Shown: in pieces, positions 1-6,603 of the stretch
Numbering within the stretch: position 1 is the first letter of the stretch
Layout of the letters: every line of letters begins with the position of its first letter
Origin: Deltaproteobacteria bacterium
GTDB taxonomy: Bacteria; Desulfobacterota; Desulfobacteria; Desulfobacterales; UBA11574
Direction: 5' to 3'
NCBI GenBank assembly: GCA_019313025.1
Contig: JAFDCA010000381.1
Span: 1 to 8,705, forward strand
Length of the DNA stretch: 8,705 nucleotides
Made by a program: the position numbers and the translations under genes
Notes under the pieces: model-generated
Seen by the model: the letters and a program-made list of their open reading frames with translations, nothing else
Database searches by the model: none
Told to the model about the DNA's origin: nothing

Positions 1-1
1 C

Positions 2-64
2 CTAAAGCAAATTTTAAAAACACCGATACAATGGACAGGGCTACCGACAGTGAGAGGATATTGA
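2..64 (+). CDS. C-terminal end of an upstream gene (partial)
   Basis: The frame beginning at base 2 is open from the window edge to a TGA at 62-64, giving about 20 residues ending in PTVRGY. The stop lies one base before the ATG of the next small gene, and that gene's ribosome binding site sits inside this frame, which is the usual picture of translational coupling. The frame beginning at base 1 is also open, to a TAA at 79-81, and would overlap the small gene, so the choice of frame is not certain. Too little sequence is present to name a family. Confidence 0.35.
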   Translation, partial: LKQILKTPIQWTGLPTVRGY

Positions 65-65
65 A

Positions 66-188
66 ATGTGGACGAAAATAATCATAAATTTTTTGCTCGT
101 CTCTTCGGCTTATCTTTGTGCCATCATATTGGCCATAGCCATTTTAACTTTGTGGGTTAAATCCAAAGAGGAAATACGAAAAGAATAA
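66..188 (+). CDS. Small single-pass membrane protein, 40 aa
   Basis: This small gene starts at ATG 66 and stops at TAA 186-188, encoding 40 residues. A good ribosome binding site, GAGAGGA at 52-58, lies 7 bases before the start. The product has a short basic N-terminus (MWTK), one uninterrupted hydrophobic segment from about residue 5 to 31 ending in LTLW, then a charged tail (VKSKEEIRKE). That is the layout of a one-helix inner-membrane protein with a cytoplasmic polar tail. Its close fit behind an upstream gene suggests a small accessory subunit of a larger membrane protein, as known for several transporters, but that role is inferred. I do not recognise the family. Confidence 0.6.
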   Translation: MWTKIIINFLLVSSAYLCAIILAIAILTLWVKSKEEIRKE

Positions 189-289
189 GGGTTAGGGCTG
201 GTAAGTTGAAGTCCCAGAATAGATTGCAGCTGCCCGAGATCATCAGTGAAAATAGACTGGGGCTTGCGATATTTAGGTGTTTTAATCTT

Positions 290-318
290 TTGACCTTCCA
301 GGAGCTATGTATTATACT
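290..318 (+). promoter_or_regulatory. Sigma70-type promoter for the 388-717 gene
   Basis: TTGACC (290-295) and TATACT (313-318) are separated by exactly 17 bases, and each matches the -35/-10 consensus at 5 of 6 positions. Transcription would start near 325, leaving a leader of about 60 bases before the ATG at 388. This is the best housekeeping-type promoter in the window. Confidence 0.7.
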
Positions 319-387
319 ATCGGGTAAAGCTAACCAGAAATCAGCAATTACAGGTTATGTTCAATAATTTAAGATGGAGCTCGTTTT

Positions 388-717
388 ATGAAAAGCCCCA
401 AAATCCACGTCGACAGCAAACACCTGGATAGACGTTCCGGTTTCAACCGCAGATGGATAAAATCAGACTACAGTGGACAGGAAAGGCGCAGCGGAAAAGA
501 CCGTAGAGAAGGGCTGCAGGTCAAAGACCTACTTGTTTCGGAAGACTTCGATACTAAAAAGATGGTCGGCTTCGAAAAACTTCTGGTGTCGACTACCATC
601 CAGCTCGAAGCGATAACCCGATTACTGCTCCAGAAAAGAATTATCAAAGAGGAAGAACTGCTGGAAATGATGAACCAGATTCAATCAGAATATCACAATA
701 ATACCTCACCCAGATAA
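388..717 (+). CDS. Hypothetical protein with two RRSG-x-(D/N)RR motifs, 109 aa
   Basis: The gene encodes a 109-residue soluble protein of unknown function, with GGAG (375-378) 9 bases before the ATG and a strong promoter upstream. The N-terminal half carries the same arginine-rich motif twice, exactly 18 residues apart: DRRSGFNRR at 14-22 and ERRSGKDRR at 32-40. From memory, such motifs recur in small Desulfobacterota proteins, often near PilZ-like or signalling genes, and resemble the arginine-rich c-di-GMP or nucleic-acid contact segments of other families; binding is only a possibility here. The C-terminal half (about 57-102) is predicted helical and amphipathic, with FEKLL, IQLEAITRLLLQK and EEELLEMMNQIQSEY, and could form a coiled-coil or helical hairpin. 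There is no signal peptide or membrane segment. It appears to be transcribed alone. Confidence 0.8.
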   Translation: MKSPKIHVDSKHLDRRSGFNRRWIKSDYSGQERRSGKDRREGLQVKDLLVSEDFDTKKMVGFEKLLVSTTIQLEAITRLLLQKRIIKEEELLEMMNQIQSEYHNNTSPR

Positions 718-770
718 ACCGGAAGTAACAAATTACAAGCACCACCTGATCTTAAAATTGGGCCGATGAA

Positions 771-840
771 CCTCCCCGTGGCAAGCCCGGGGTATCTTTT
801 AAGGTAAAATCCATTTTATCGCAACGAGCTGCGGGGACTT
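771..840. repeat. Structured repeat-like (REP/MITE-type) intergenic element
   Basis: This non-coding block has three consecutive inverted repeats: a GC hairpin (774-792), an AT palindrome TAAAAT-CC-ATTTTA (805-818), and a small CGCA/TGCG hairpin near 820-832 that runs into a second GCGGGG (831-836). The upstream arm TCCCCG (773-778) could pair either with CGGGG at 788-792 or with CGGGGA at 832-837, so two alternative folds exist. The ending, GCGGGGACTTAAACCC (831-846), resembles repeat ends I recall from Desulfobacterales genomes, but only one copy is in this window, so repeat status is unproven. Confidence 0.4.
774..800 (+). terminator. Possible rho-independent terminator after the 109-aa gene
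   Basis: CCCCG (774-778) pairs with CGGGG (788-792), and inside it GG (780-781) pairs with CC (786-787) around a CAAG loop, leaving one bulged T at 779. The hairpin is followed by TATCTTTT (793-800), an imperfect T-rich tract. It lies 56 bases after the stop of the 109-aa gene and before the next gene on the same strand. It is also part of the larger repeat-like block, so termination may be incidental. Confidence 0.4.
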
Positions 841-882
841 AAACCCTTTAGATTTCGCATCGCTTTCAAAGTGATTGGAGCA

Positions 883-912
883 TTGAAGAATCGAAAATAG
901 GTCTAATATTAT
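883..912 (+). promoter_or_regulatory. Weak candidate sigma70 promoter for the ADP-ribosylglycohydrolase gene
   Basis: TTGAAG (883-888) and TATTAT (907-912) are 18 bases apart, matching consensus at 4 and 5 of 6 positions. They lie about 50 bases before the ATG at 965. In such AT-rich sequence this could arise by chance. Confidence 0.3.
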
Positions 913-964
913 TTCAATAGACTCAGTTTCCCTAATTCAATGTATTTTTCAAAGGAGAAAACCG

Positions 965-1882
965 ATGAACAATAACGCAAAAGCCATGGTTCTAGCGTCA
1001 TTTGCTGCCGATGCTCTTTCCTTGGGCGTTCACTGGATATACAACACCAATGTTATTGACAAAAAGTGGGGTCGGGTGGAAGAATATATAAAGCCGGAAA
1101 GATCGACGTACCATCCCACCAAGGATCTTGGCGAACTCACCCATTACGGGGATCAAACCCTGGTGCTGCTAAGATCCATTGCCGGGAGTTCGGGTTTTGA
1201 TCTTAATCACTTTGCCAACCGTTGGCAGATTTTTTTTAAAAGCTACAAGGGCTATTTTGACGGCGCCACTAAGGCAGCTCTTGAAAATTTTGCCTCTGGA
1301 AAAGGTCCGGCAGATGCCGGATCTGATTCCGATGACCTTGCTGGCGCCGCTCGGATTGCACCATTGGCCTTTTGTTATCGCAATGATCTGAAAAAATTGA
1401 TCGCTGCCGCCCGGGCCCAAACCGCTCTCACCCATAACAATCGCGCGGTTATTGAAACCGCGGAATTCTTCGGCCGAGTCGTCTGGCAAGTACTAGATGG
1501 TGAAGCGCCCACCGCAGCCATCGAACAAACGCTCGTGGAAGGATTTGATCGGGAGCCGTATGCGAAATGGGTTGCGGACGGCTTGAACAGTGTTGAAGCA
1601 GATACCCGTCAGGCCGTACTGGATTTTGGGCAAATGTGTGAAATAGAGGCAGCGTTTCCCTGTGTGGTGCATTTGATCGCCAGGTACGAAAACAATTTAA
1701 CGGAAGGCCTGATTGAAAATTCCATGGCCGGCGGCGATTCTGCAGGCCGGGGTTTGATTGTGGGCATGATATTGGGCGCTCACCGGGGAATTGACGCCAT
1801 ACCGCAAAAATGGTTATCTGAATTAAAAGCCTACCAGGAGATTGTTGACCTGATGGATCAGATTGATCGGAAACTGGATTAA
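965..1882 (+). CDS. ADP-ribosylglycohydrolase family protein (J1-crystallin-like)
   Basis: The 305-residue product fits the ADP-ribosylglycohydrolase (DraG/ARH, J1-crystallin-like) fold. Members remove ADP-ribose from proteins or small molecules using two Mg ions, though the J1-crystallin-like branch has no settled substrate. Visible family features are the N-terminal SFAADALSLGVHWIY (12-26), the first metal motif THYGDQT (59-65), the helix SDSDDLAGAARIAP (120-133), ALTHNN in mid protein, and the C-terminal AGGDSAGRG with D258 followed by GMILGAHRG and IPQKWLSEL. Canonical ARH enzymes have DD-T in the first motif and GGDTDT in the last. Here these are GDQT and GGDSAG, so part of the usual metal site is changed. 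AGGAGA at 954-959 supports the ATG. No signal peptide is seen. It lies 79 bases ahead of rfbC on the same strand and may be cotranscribed, but a functional link to rhamnose synthesis is not evident. Confidence 0.85.
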   Translation: MNNNAKAMVLASFAADALSLGVHWIYNTNVIDKKWGRVEEYIKPERSTYHPTKDLGELTHYGDQTLVLLRSIAGSSGFDLNHFANRWQIFFKSYKGYFDGATKAALENFASGKGPADAGSDSDDLAGAARIAPLAFCYRNDLKKLIAAARAQTALTHNNRAVIETAEFFGRVVWQVLDGEAPTAAIEQTLVEGFDREPYAKWVADGLNSVEADTRQAVLDFGQMCEIEAAFPCVVHLIARYENNLTEGLIENSMAGGDSAGRGLIVGMILGAHRGIDAIPQKWLSELKAYQEIVDLMDQIDRKLD

Positions 1883-1961
1883 CGATATCAACCCATATGC
1901 GGATCGGGTTATCTTATTAAAAAAATATGTGTGTTTTACCAATGGACAAATTGGGGTGGAC

Positions 1962-2495
1962 ATGAATGTGATACCCACATCGCTTAAGGGCTTGTTGATC
2001 ATAGAACCGGACGTATTCAAAGATAAACGTGGTTATTTTTTGGAGACACTTCATCAAGAGCGTTTTCAATCGGCCGGCCTATATGCCAACTTTGTGCAGG
2101 ACAATCTTTCGTTTTCAAAAAAGGGCACTCTTAGGGGTTTACACTTCCAGATCAACCATCCCCAGGTCAAACTGGTTCAAGCCCTTACCGGAGAAATTTT
2201 TGATGTGGCCGTTGACATTCGGCCCGAATCTCCCACCTTCGGCAAATGGTCGGGTGTCTTGCTGTCTGAAGAAAACAAACGCCAGCTTTTTATTCCCGTG
2301 GGCTTTGCCCACGGTTTTTGCGTGCTCAGCGAAAGCGCCCATGTTGCTTACAAGTGTTCCGACTATTACAACCCCAAGGATGAAGGCGGGATCTTGTGGT
2401 CGGATCCGGCGGTCGCGATTGACTGGCCGGTTAAAAATCCAACGCTTTCCGATAAGGATCAACAATATCCGTGTCTGACAGACCTGAGATTGTAA
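1962..2495 (+). CDS. rfbC: dTDP-4-dehydrorhamnose 3,5-epimerase RfbC/RmlC
   Basis: RmlC epimerises dTDP-4-keto-6-deoxyglucose at C3 and C5, the third step in dTDP-L-rhamnose synthesis for O-antigen or exopolysaccharide. The cupin protein shows the whole family pattern: DKRGYFLE (21-28), FVQDNLSFSKKGTLRGLHFQ (44-63) with the catalytic His61, GEIFDVAVDIR with SPTFGKW after it, LFIPVGFAHGFCVLSE, and YKCSDYYNPKDEGGILWSDP near the end. The ATG at 1962 gives 177 residues, the normal length, and starts at the conserved N-terminus. The same frame is open back to 1863 but that extension lacks family similarity and overlaps the preceding gene. GGGG at 1953-1956 is the likely ribosome binding site. rfbD follows after 5 bases. 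Confidence 0.93.
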   Translation: MNVIPTSLKGLLIIEPDVFKDKRGYFLETLHQERFQSAGLYANFVQDNLSFSKKGTLRGLHFQINHPQVKLVQALTGEIFDVAVDIRPESPTFGKWSGVLLSEENKRQLFIPVGFAHGFCVLSESAHVAYKCSDYYNPKDEGGILWSDPAVAIDWPVKNPTLSDKDQQYPCLTDLRL

Positions 2496-2500
2496 AAGTC

Positions 2501-3424
2501 ATGAAAATTCTCATCGCCGGCGGCCATGGTCAGCTTGGCCGCGAATTGTTCCAGGAATGCCAAACAAGGGACTTTGATGTTCTGGTCCCTTCACACCACC
2601 AGATGGATATAACCGATATTAAAGCGGTGAAAAATTTCATCGACCTTCATCAACCCACCTGCGTGATCAATGCGGCAGCATATACTCAAGTGGACAAAGC
2701 AGAGAGCGAGGAATCTCTCGCGTTCGCCGTAAACAAAACCGGCAGCACGAATCTGGCACAAATATGTGCAAAAAACGAAATTCCCCTGTTTCAGGTTTCG
2801 ACGGATTATGTTTTTGACGGCCAAAAAAACGCGCCCTACCACGAATCCGACCCGATCTCACCGATAGGGGTTTACGGCCGCAGTAAAGCCGCAGGAGAAA
2901 CCGAAATACGATCGAATTTGAAGGAACATATTATCCTTCGGACTTCCTGGCTTTACGGTGTCCATGGCCAAAATTTTGTAAAAACCATGCTGAAGCTGGC
3001 CAAGACAAAAAAAATAATCCGAGTGGTGTCAGATCAATATGGTGGCCCTACCAGTGCTGGTGATCTGGCAAAAGCGATATTGGTCATGGCAGTTAAATGG
3101 CGGCGGCAATCTGTAATGGCTTGGGGAACATATCATTATTGCGGGCAGGGGATCGTATCTTGGTATGAATTTGCGGAAGCGATAATTGAACTGGCCCGGC
3201 GCTACATGGAAGTTAAAACAAACCGGGTTGAGCCCATTACGACCGCGGATTATCCCACGAAAGCCAGACGACCCGCATTCTCGGCTCTTGACTGCAATCT
3301 CATCAAAAAAAACTTCGGAATAAACCCGAAACCCTGGCGTGAAAGTCTAAAATACATGATTCAAAGGCTTTTTGAAAGGACGGCAGCTGTTGACGGTACG
3401 TTACTTGAAAACTCACCTCGATAA
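2501..3424 (+). CDS. rfbD: dTDP-4-dehydrorhamnose reductase RfbD/RmlD
   Basis: RmlD reduces dTDP-4-keto-L-rhamnose with NAD(P)H to dTDP-L-rhamnose, the last step of the pathway. It is a short-chain dehydrogenase/reductase-type protein of 307 residues. The Rossmann motif GGHGQLG is at 7-13, followed by AAAYTQVDKAE, STDYVFDG (100-107), the catalytic pair Tyr125 and Lys129 in YGRSKAAGE, RTSWLYG, and DQYGGPTSAGDLA, all typical of RmlD. ATG 2501 places the beta strand MKILIAGG at the N-terminus and lies 5 bases after the rfbC stop; an in-frame GTG at 2471 would add ten residues and overlap rfbC, so it is less likely. No strong Shine-Dalgarno precedes it, consistent with translational coupling. The last about 15 residues after the RLFER helix are not conserved. 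rfbA and rfbB do not follow. Confidence 0.93.
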   Translation: MKILIAGGHGQLGRELFQECQTRDFDVLVPSHHQMDITDIKAVKNFIDLHQPTCVINAAAYTQVDKAESEESLAFAVNKTGSTNLAQICAKNEIPLFQVSTDYVFDGQKNAPYHESDPISPIGVYGRSKAAGETEIRSNLKEHIILRTSWLYGVHGQNFVKTMLKLAKTKKIIRVVSDQYGGPTSAGDLAKAILVMAVKWRRQSVMAWGTYHYCGQGIVSWYEFAEAIIELARRYMEVKTNRVEPITTADYPTKARRPAFSALDCNLIKKNFGINPKPWRESLKYMIQRLFERTAAVDGTLLENSPR

Positions 3425-3491
3425 TTCTTTTAGATTCAAACTTAACCTACTAAAATATATATATAAATTTTATAATCAGAAATAGTATTTC

Positions 3492-3520
3492 TTGATTTTT
3501 TTTGGATTTCAATTTAACAT
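3492..3520 (+). promoter_or_regulatory. Candidate sigma70 promoter in the AT-rich gap before the sigma54 activator
   Basis: TTGATT (3492-3497) and TAACAT (3515-3520) are 17 bases apart, each 4 of 6 to consensus. The whole 180-base gap between rfbD and the regulator is strongly AT-rich, including an ATATATATA run near 3456-3464, so chance matches are expected. No sigma54 -24/-12 pair was seen here. Confidence 0.3.
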
Positions 3521-3604
3521 ATAAGCAGTATTGGAACTTAATAAAAGTAAGTATCATACCTAAACAGGTGTGACTTCCCACTTCAACTCTGTATTCAATT
3601 ACAT

Positions 3605-4993
3605 ATGGAATCGATTCCCGATAAACACACACCGGTACTGGTGATCGACGATGATGAAGGGCTCCTGTTGAGTATAAAGGCAACCTTGGTCAGTTCTGGT
3701 CTGCCTGAACCGGCCCTGCTGTCGGATAGCCGAAATGCCTTAGAGCTGGTTCGAAAGCATTCTTTTCAGCTCATTTTACTGGATCTCATGATGCCGCATC
3801 TAAACGGTATGGAGGTTCTCAAAAAAATCAAGGAGGAATTTCCTGATCCTGAATGCGTAATCGTCAGCGCCAGTGATGAGGTTGCCACTGCTGTTCAAGC
3901 CATGGGTTTGGGAGCATCTGATTATCTGGTAAAACCGCTTAACAGCGAAAAACTTATCGCCCTGGTTAATCGAATACTGGAAAAGCACACCCTACGGAAC
4001 GAACTTGAGCGGTTCGGTAGAAAAAAAATATTTTCCGAACTGAAACATGCCGAAGCCTTTGCCGACTTGATTGCTGAGGATGAAGCCATGGCCCTGGTTT
4101 TTCACCAGGTAGAGGCTGTGGCCGGCACGGATTACAGTGTCGTAATTAATGGCGAATCCGGAACAGGTAAAGAAATGTTGGCCCGGGTCATACATCGACT
4201 GAGCAATCGTGCCACAGCACCTTTTTATGCCGTTAACATGGCATCGTTCAGTAAAACAATATTCGAAGATGAGTTTTTCGGTCATGCCAAAGGCGCCTAT
4301 ACCGATGCCGGAAGCGACCGAAGAGGCTTTTTTGAGGTTGCTCACGGGGGCACTCTTTTTCTGGATGAAATCACTGAACTAGATCCATCACTACAGGCCA
4401 AACTTTTAAGGGTCATTGAGGAACGCCAATTTTATCGCCTGGGCAGCACAGAGGTTAGAAATGTTGACGTGCGTATCATTGCCGCCACCAACCGTGACAT
4501 CAACGAAGAAATTATTAAAGGGCGTTTTCGGGCGGACCTCTTTTACCGCATAAATATGTATAACATCAGGATCCCTCCGTTAAGGGAGAGAAAAGATGAC
4601 ATTCTGCCGCTGGCCACTCATTTTTTAGACATCCATGCCAAAGCCAATAGGAAGGAAATCCAGGGTTTAGCCCCTGACCTGGCCGAACGTTTACTGCAGT
4701 CTTCCTTCCAGGGTAATGTGCGAGAGCTTGAAAACATGATAGCCGCCGCGGTTCTACTGGAAAACGGAAAGACCCTGACACTAGCCTCCGCCCGGAACCT
4801 GCTGCCGTATCAGGGCCCTGAACGGCGCAGAAATGTGGAACTACTCTCATTGGACGAACTTGAAAAGCGTCATATCAAACGGGTTCTTGAAGTTACCGGA
4901 GGGAATCGACCTAAAGCAGCAAAGATACTGGGAGTGAATGTCTCCACCGTATATCGCAAGATAGAAAGATATAATATTTCCCATAAAAGTTAA
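3605..4993 (+). CDS. Sigma54-dependent response regulator (NtrC family)
   Basis: This 462-residue cytoplasmic transcription activator has the three standard NtrC domains. The receiver (about 10-125) has the acidic pocket D15-D17, phosphoacceptor D60, S88 and K110. The sigma54-interacting AAA+ domain (about 150-380) has Walker A GESGTGKE (183-190) and Walker B GGTLFLDE with D254-E255. The C-terminal Fis-type helix-turn-helix (about 434-455) reads NRPKAAKILGVNVSTVYRK. The sigma54-contacting loop, normally GAFTGA, is GAYTDA (230-235); the essential Thr is kept. A GPERRR stretch lies in the linker before the DNA-binding domain. An in-frame stop at 3548 and absence of other start codons force ATG 3605, although no Shine-Dalgarno is visible. 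No histidine kinase is adjacent, so the input is unknown. A stand-alone receiver follows on the same strand. Confidence 0.92.
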   Translation: MESIPDKHTPVLVIDDDEGLLLSIKATLVSSGLPEPALLSDSRNALELVRKHSFQLILLDLMMPHLNGMEVLKKIKEEFPDPECVIVSASDEVATAVQAMGLGASDYLVKPLNSEKLIALVNRILEKHTLRNELERFGRKKIFSELKHAEAFADLIAEDEAMALVFHQVEAVAGTDYSVVINGESGTGKEMLARVIHRLSNRATAPFYAVNMASFSKTIFEDEFFGHAKGAYTDAGSDRRGFFEVAHGGTLFLDEITELDPSLQAKLLRVIEERQFYRLGSTEVRNVDVRIIAATNRDINEEIIKGRFRADLFYRINMYNIRIPPLRERKDDILPLATHFLDIHAKANRKEIQGLAPDLAERLLQSSFQGNVRELENMIAAAVLLENGKTLTLASARNLLPYQGPERRRNVELLSLDELEKRHIKRVLEVTGGNRPKAAKILGVNVSTVYRKIERYNISHKS

Positions 4994-5108
4994 ATCGGTA
5001 TTAAGGAAATCACAAATATTAGGACAGACGCCATTCAGGGTCCGTTAAATTTGACAGTGGCGCAAAGCAATCGTGCGGCAGCTTCGAAATGCGAGGACTG
5101 CTCTGCTC

Positions 5109-5114
5109 AGGAGG
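5109..5114 (+). promoter_or_regulatory. Ribosome binding site fixing the start of the receiver gene
   Basis: A perfect AGGAGG lies 8 bases before ATG 5123. It decides in favour of this start over an in-frame TTG at 5051, which has no ribosome binding site and would add 24 residues unlike a receiver domain. Confidence 0.8.
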
Positions 5115-5122
5115 ATGAACAT

Positions 5123-5572
5123 ATGTCGGATGGATTGGATGTTATTGTCCTCGATGATGATCCAGGTATTGGAGAGATTCTTTCAGAGTTGATTGAGAGT
5201 TTTTATACCTGGGGCGAGGTGCATTGTTTTACGGAACTTAACAAAGCAATATCATTTTGTTTGACACGAGATATTGGCGTTGCGATTTTCGTGGTTGATG
5301 TTTTTCTAGGCGGGTTGAGCGGATTTTCTTTTTTGGATGCCATCGATGAAAAGTATCCAACCGCCCATGAAGACGCGATCATCATCAGTGGCAATGCCAA
5401 TGAGGACGTCGTCAATATGTGTCTGGCCTCCAACGTGAATTACTTGCTGGAAAAACCGGTCAAACCCTATGCATTGCAGCTTGCAGTAAGGGCCATTACA
5501 GCAAAATATTTGGATTTTGCCAAAAAACTTATCCAAAATCCTGATTTTGCTGAAAGTATAGCCAGATTGTAG
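5123..5572 (+). CDS. Stand-alone response regulator receiver domain protein
   Basis: The 149-residue product is essentially a single CheY-like receiver. Key residues are present: the acidic pair in VLDDDPG (D11-D13), phosphoacceptor D59 in FVVDVFLGG, S89 in IIISGNA, and K111 in LLEKPVKP. A roughly 30-residue helical extension (from about 120, with AITAKYLDFAKKLI) follows the last receiver helix and ends in ARL; no output domain is present. Such proteins act as phosphorelay intermediates or through protein contacts. It lies 129 bases after the NtrC-type regulator on the same strand, so the two may be linked functionally, but no kinase is near. The gap between them contains a perfect TTGACA at 5051-5056 with no matching -10. 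The gene converges with the MBL hydrolase gene, with 78 bases between stops. Confidence 0.88.
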   Translation: MSDGLDVIVLDDDPGIGEILSELIESFYTWGEVHCFTELNKAISFCLTRDIGVAIFVVDVFLGGLSGFSFLDAIDEKYPTAHEDAIIISGNANEDVVNMCLASNVNYLLEKPVKPYALQLAVRAITAKYLDFAKKLIQNPDFAESIARL

Positions 5573-5650
5573 GTAGTGTTTTGTGTTGTATAAGATTATG
5601 GCAAATATCGAAAAAATCCAGGGCGGTGCTGTTTTAAAGCTTTTTATTTA

Positions 5651-6571
5651 TCAAGATATCTCAACTTGCATTCCTTCCCGGGCAAAAAAAGTTTCCATGT
5701 TCCCGCTAAATTCCCTGGAACAATACATTTCAGATAATTCATCGATTTGTAAATCCGACCGCAAGGGATCGTGGTGACAGATCGCCAGCCGTTTAACCGA
5801 CGCGCGTCTGGCAGCATCAACAATGTACTCAATCGGCGAGTGCCCCCAACCCTTTTTACCGCATTCATATTCCGCCATGGTATACTGTCCATCGTGAATG
5901 AGCAGGTCGGCACCGTTAAAAAATTCTTCCATTCGCTGATTTTCTTCCCGGGCGGCCGATTCGCCTTCCGAGGCAAGGAGTTCGTCATAGGATGGATCAG
6001 CCGAATCAGTGCTGAAAACATTGTAAAACGGCTCGGTATCATAGGCCGTACAAAGAATCTTCCCACAATATTCTATACGATAGCCTAGTGAAAGCAATGG
6101 GTGATTCAGGTATTTGGCCGTAAGCTGAATCCCATCCCCAAGATCATAACTGCCTTCCTTAAGATCAACATACTTGATGGTGGCCTCCAATTCATTCTCG
6201 CGGACCGGAAAGTATCGATAAGAAAATTGGCCGCCGATAACTTCTTTAAGATGGGCCTCTTCACAGGTTACTGGACCATAAATTTTCAGATTGGTTCTGG
6301 GATTATAGATGGGTGCAAAAAAAGGCAGACCAAGAATGTGGTCTAGATGAGTGTGGGTTAGAAAAATTTCGGCTTTCATTTGACCATTTTTGGGATTTTG
6401 GGAGATCATATTGTCTCCCAGGGCCCGCATACCGGATCCGGCGTCAATAATGATCAGCCGCTCGGAATTGTGAAAACGCAACTCCAGACACAATGTGTTT
6501 CCGCCGTATCTAACCGTGTCGGATCCTGGACTGGGAATGGAGCCCCTGACCCCCCAAAATTTTAGTATCAC
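5651..6571 (-). CDS. MBL-fold metallo-hydrolase (class II PDE / phosphoribosyl cyclic phosphodiesterase-like)
   Basis: The 306-residue product has the metallo-beta-lactamase fold of the group annotated as cAMP phosphodiesterase class-II-like or phosphoribosyl 1,2-cyclic phosphate phosphodiesterase-like. It begins with the group's hallmark MILKFWGVRGSIPSPG and RYGGNT, then IIIDAGSGMR (40-49) and the metal motif THTHLDH with H73, H75, D77 and H78. Further probable ligands are H157 in YLNHP, D178 in AYDTEPF, and the HH of ICHHDPLRSD near the end; LLIHDGQYT and GWGHSP also match. A phosphodiester or cyclic-nucleotide substrate is likely from family but not shown. The start is a GTG at 6571, exactly at the conserved N-terminus, with AGGG about 7 to 8 bases upstream on the - strand. 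It lies 32 bases after the HDOD gene and is the last gene of the - strand operon. Confidence 0.9.
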   Translation of the reverse strand: MILKFWGVRGSIPSPGSDTVRYGGNTLCLELRFHNSERLIIIDAGSGMRALGDNMISQNPKNGQMKAEIFLTHTHLDHILGLPFFAPIYNPRTNLKIYGPVTCEEAHLKEVIGGQFSYRYFPVRENELEATIKYVDLKEGSYDLGDGIQLTAKYLNHPLLSLGYRIEYCGKILCTAYDTEPFYNVFSTDSADPSYDELLASEGESAAREENQRMEEFFNGADLLIHDGQYTMAEYECGKKGWGHSPIEYIVDAARRASVKRLAICHHDPLRSDLQIDELSEMYCSREFSGNMETFFAREGMQVEIS

Positions 6572-6603
6572 ACAAATAACCCTAAAATATCCAATTCTAT
6601 TGT

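Noticed and set aside
1890..1910. AACCC/GGGTT stem after the ADP-ribosylglycohydrolase gene as a terminator
   Set aside because: Only 5 bp with an 11-base loop and no T tract after it.
1863..1961. N-terminal extension of RfbC
   Set aside because: It overlaps the end of the preceding gene and exceeds the family length; ATG 1962 gives the conserved N-terminus.
3451..3470. AT-rich palindrome after rfbD as a terminator or origin
   Set aside because: AAAAT/ATTTT arms with only A-T pairs in a generally AT-rich gap; nothing beyond base composition supports it.
5060..5080. Sigma54-like TGGC...GC element before the receiver gene
   Set aside because: TGGCGC is present but the -12 TTGC half is absent at the required spacing.
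5051..5122. In-frame TTG start extending the receiver protein, and a TTGACA box at the same place
   Set aside because: The extension has no ribosome binding site and does not look like a receiver N-terminus, while ATG 5123 has a perfect AGGAGG. The TTGACA has no -10 at 16 to 18 bases.
5644..6066. 140-codon - strand frame inside the MBL gene
   Set aside because: It is a shadow in another frame of the MBL hydrolase, which shows full family motifs.
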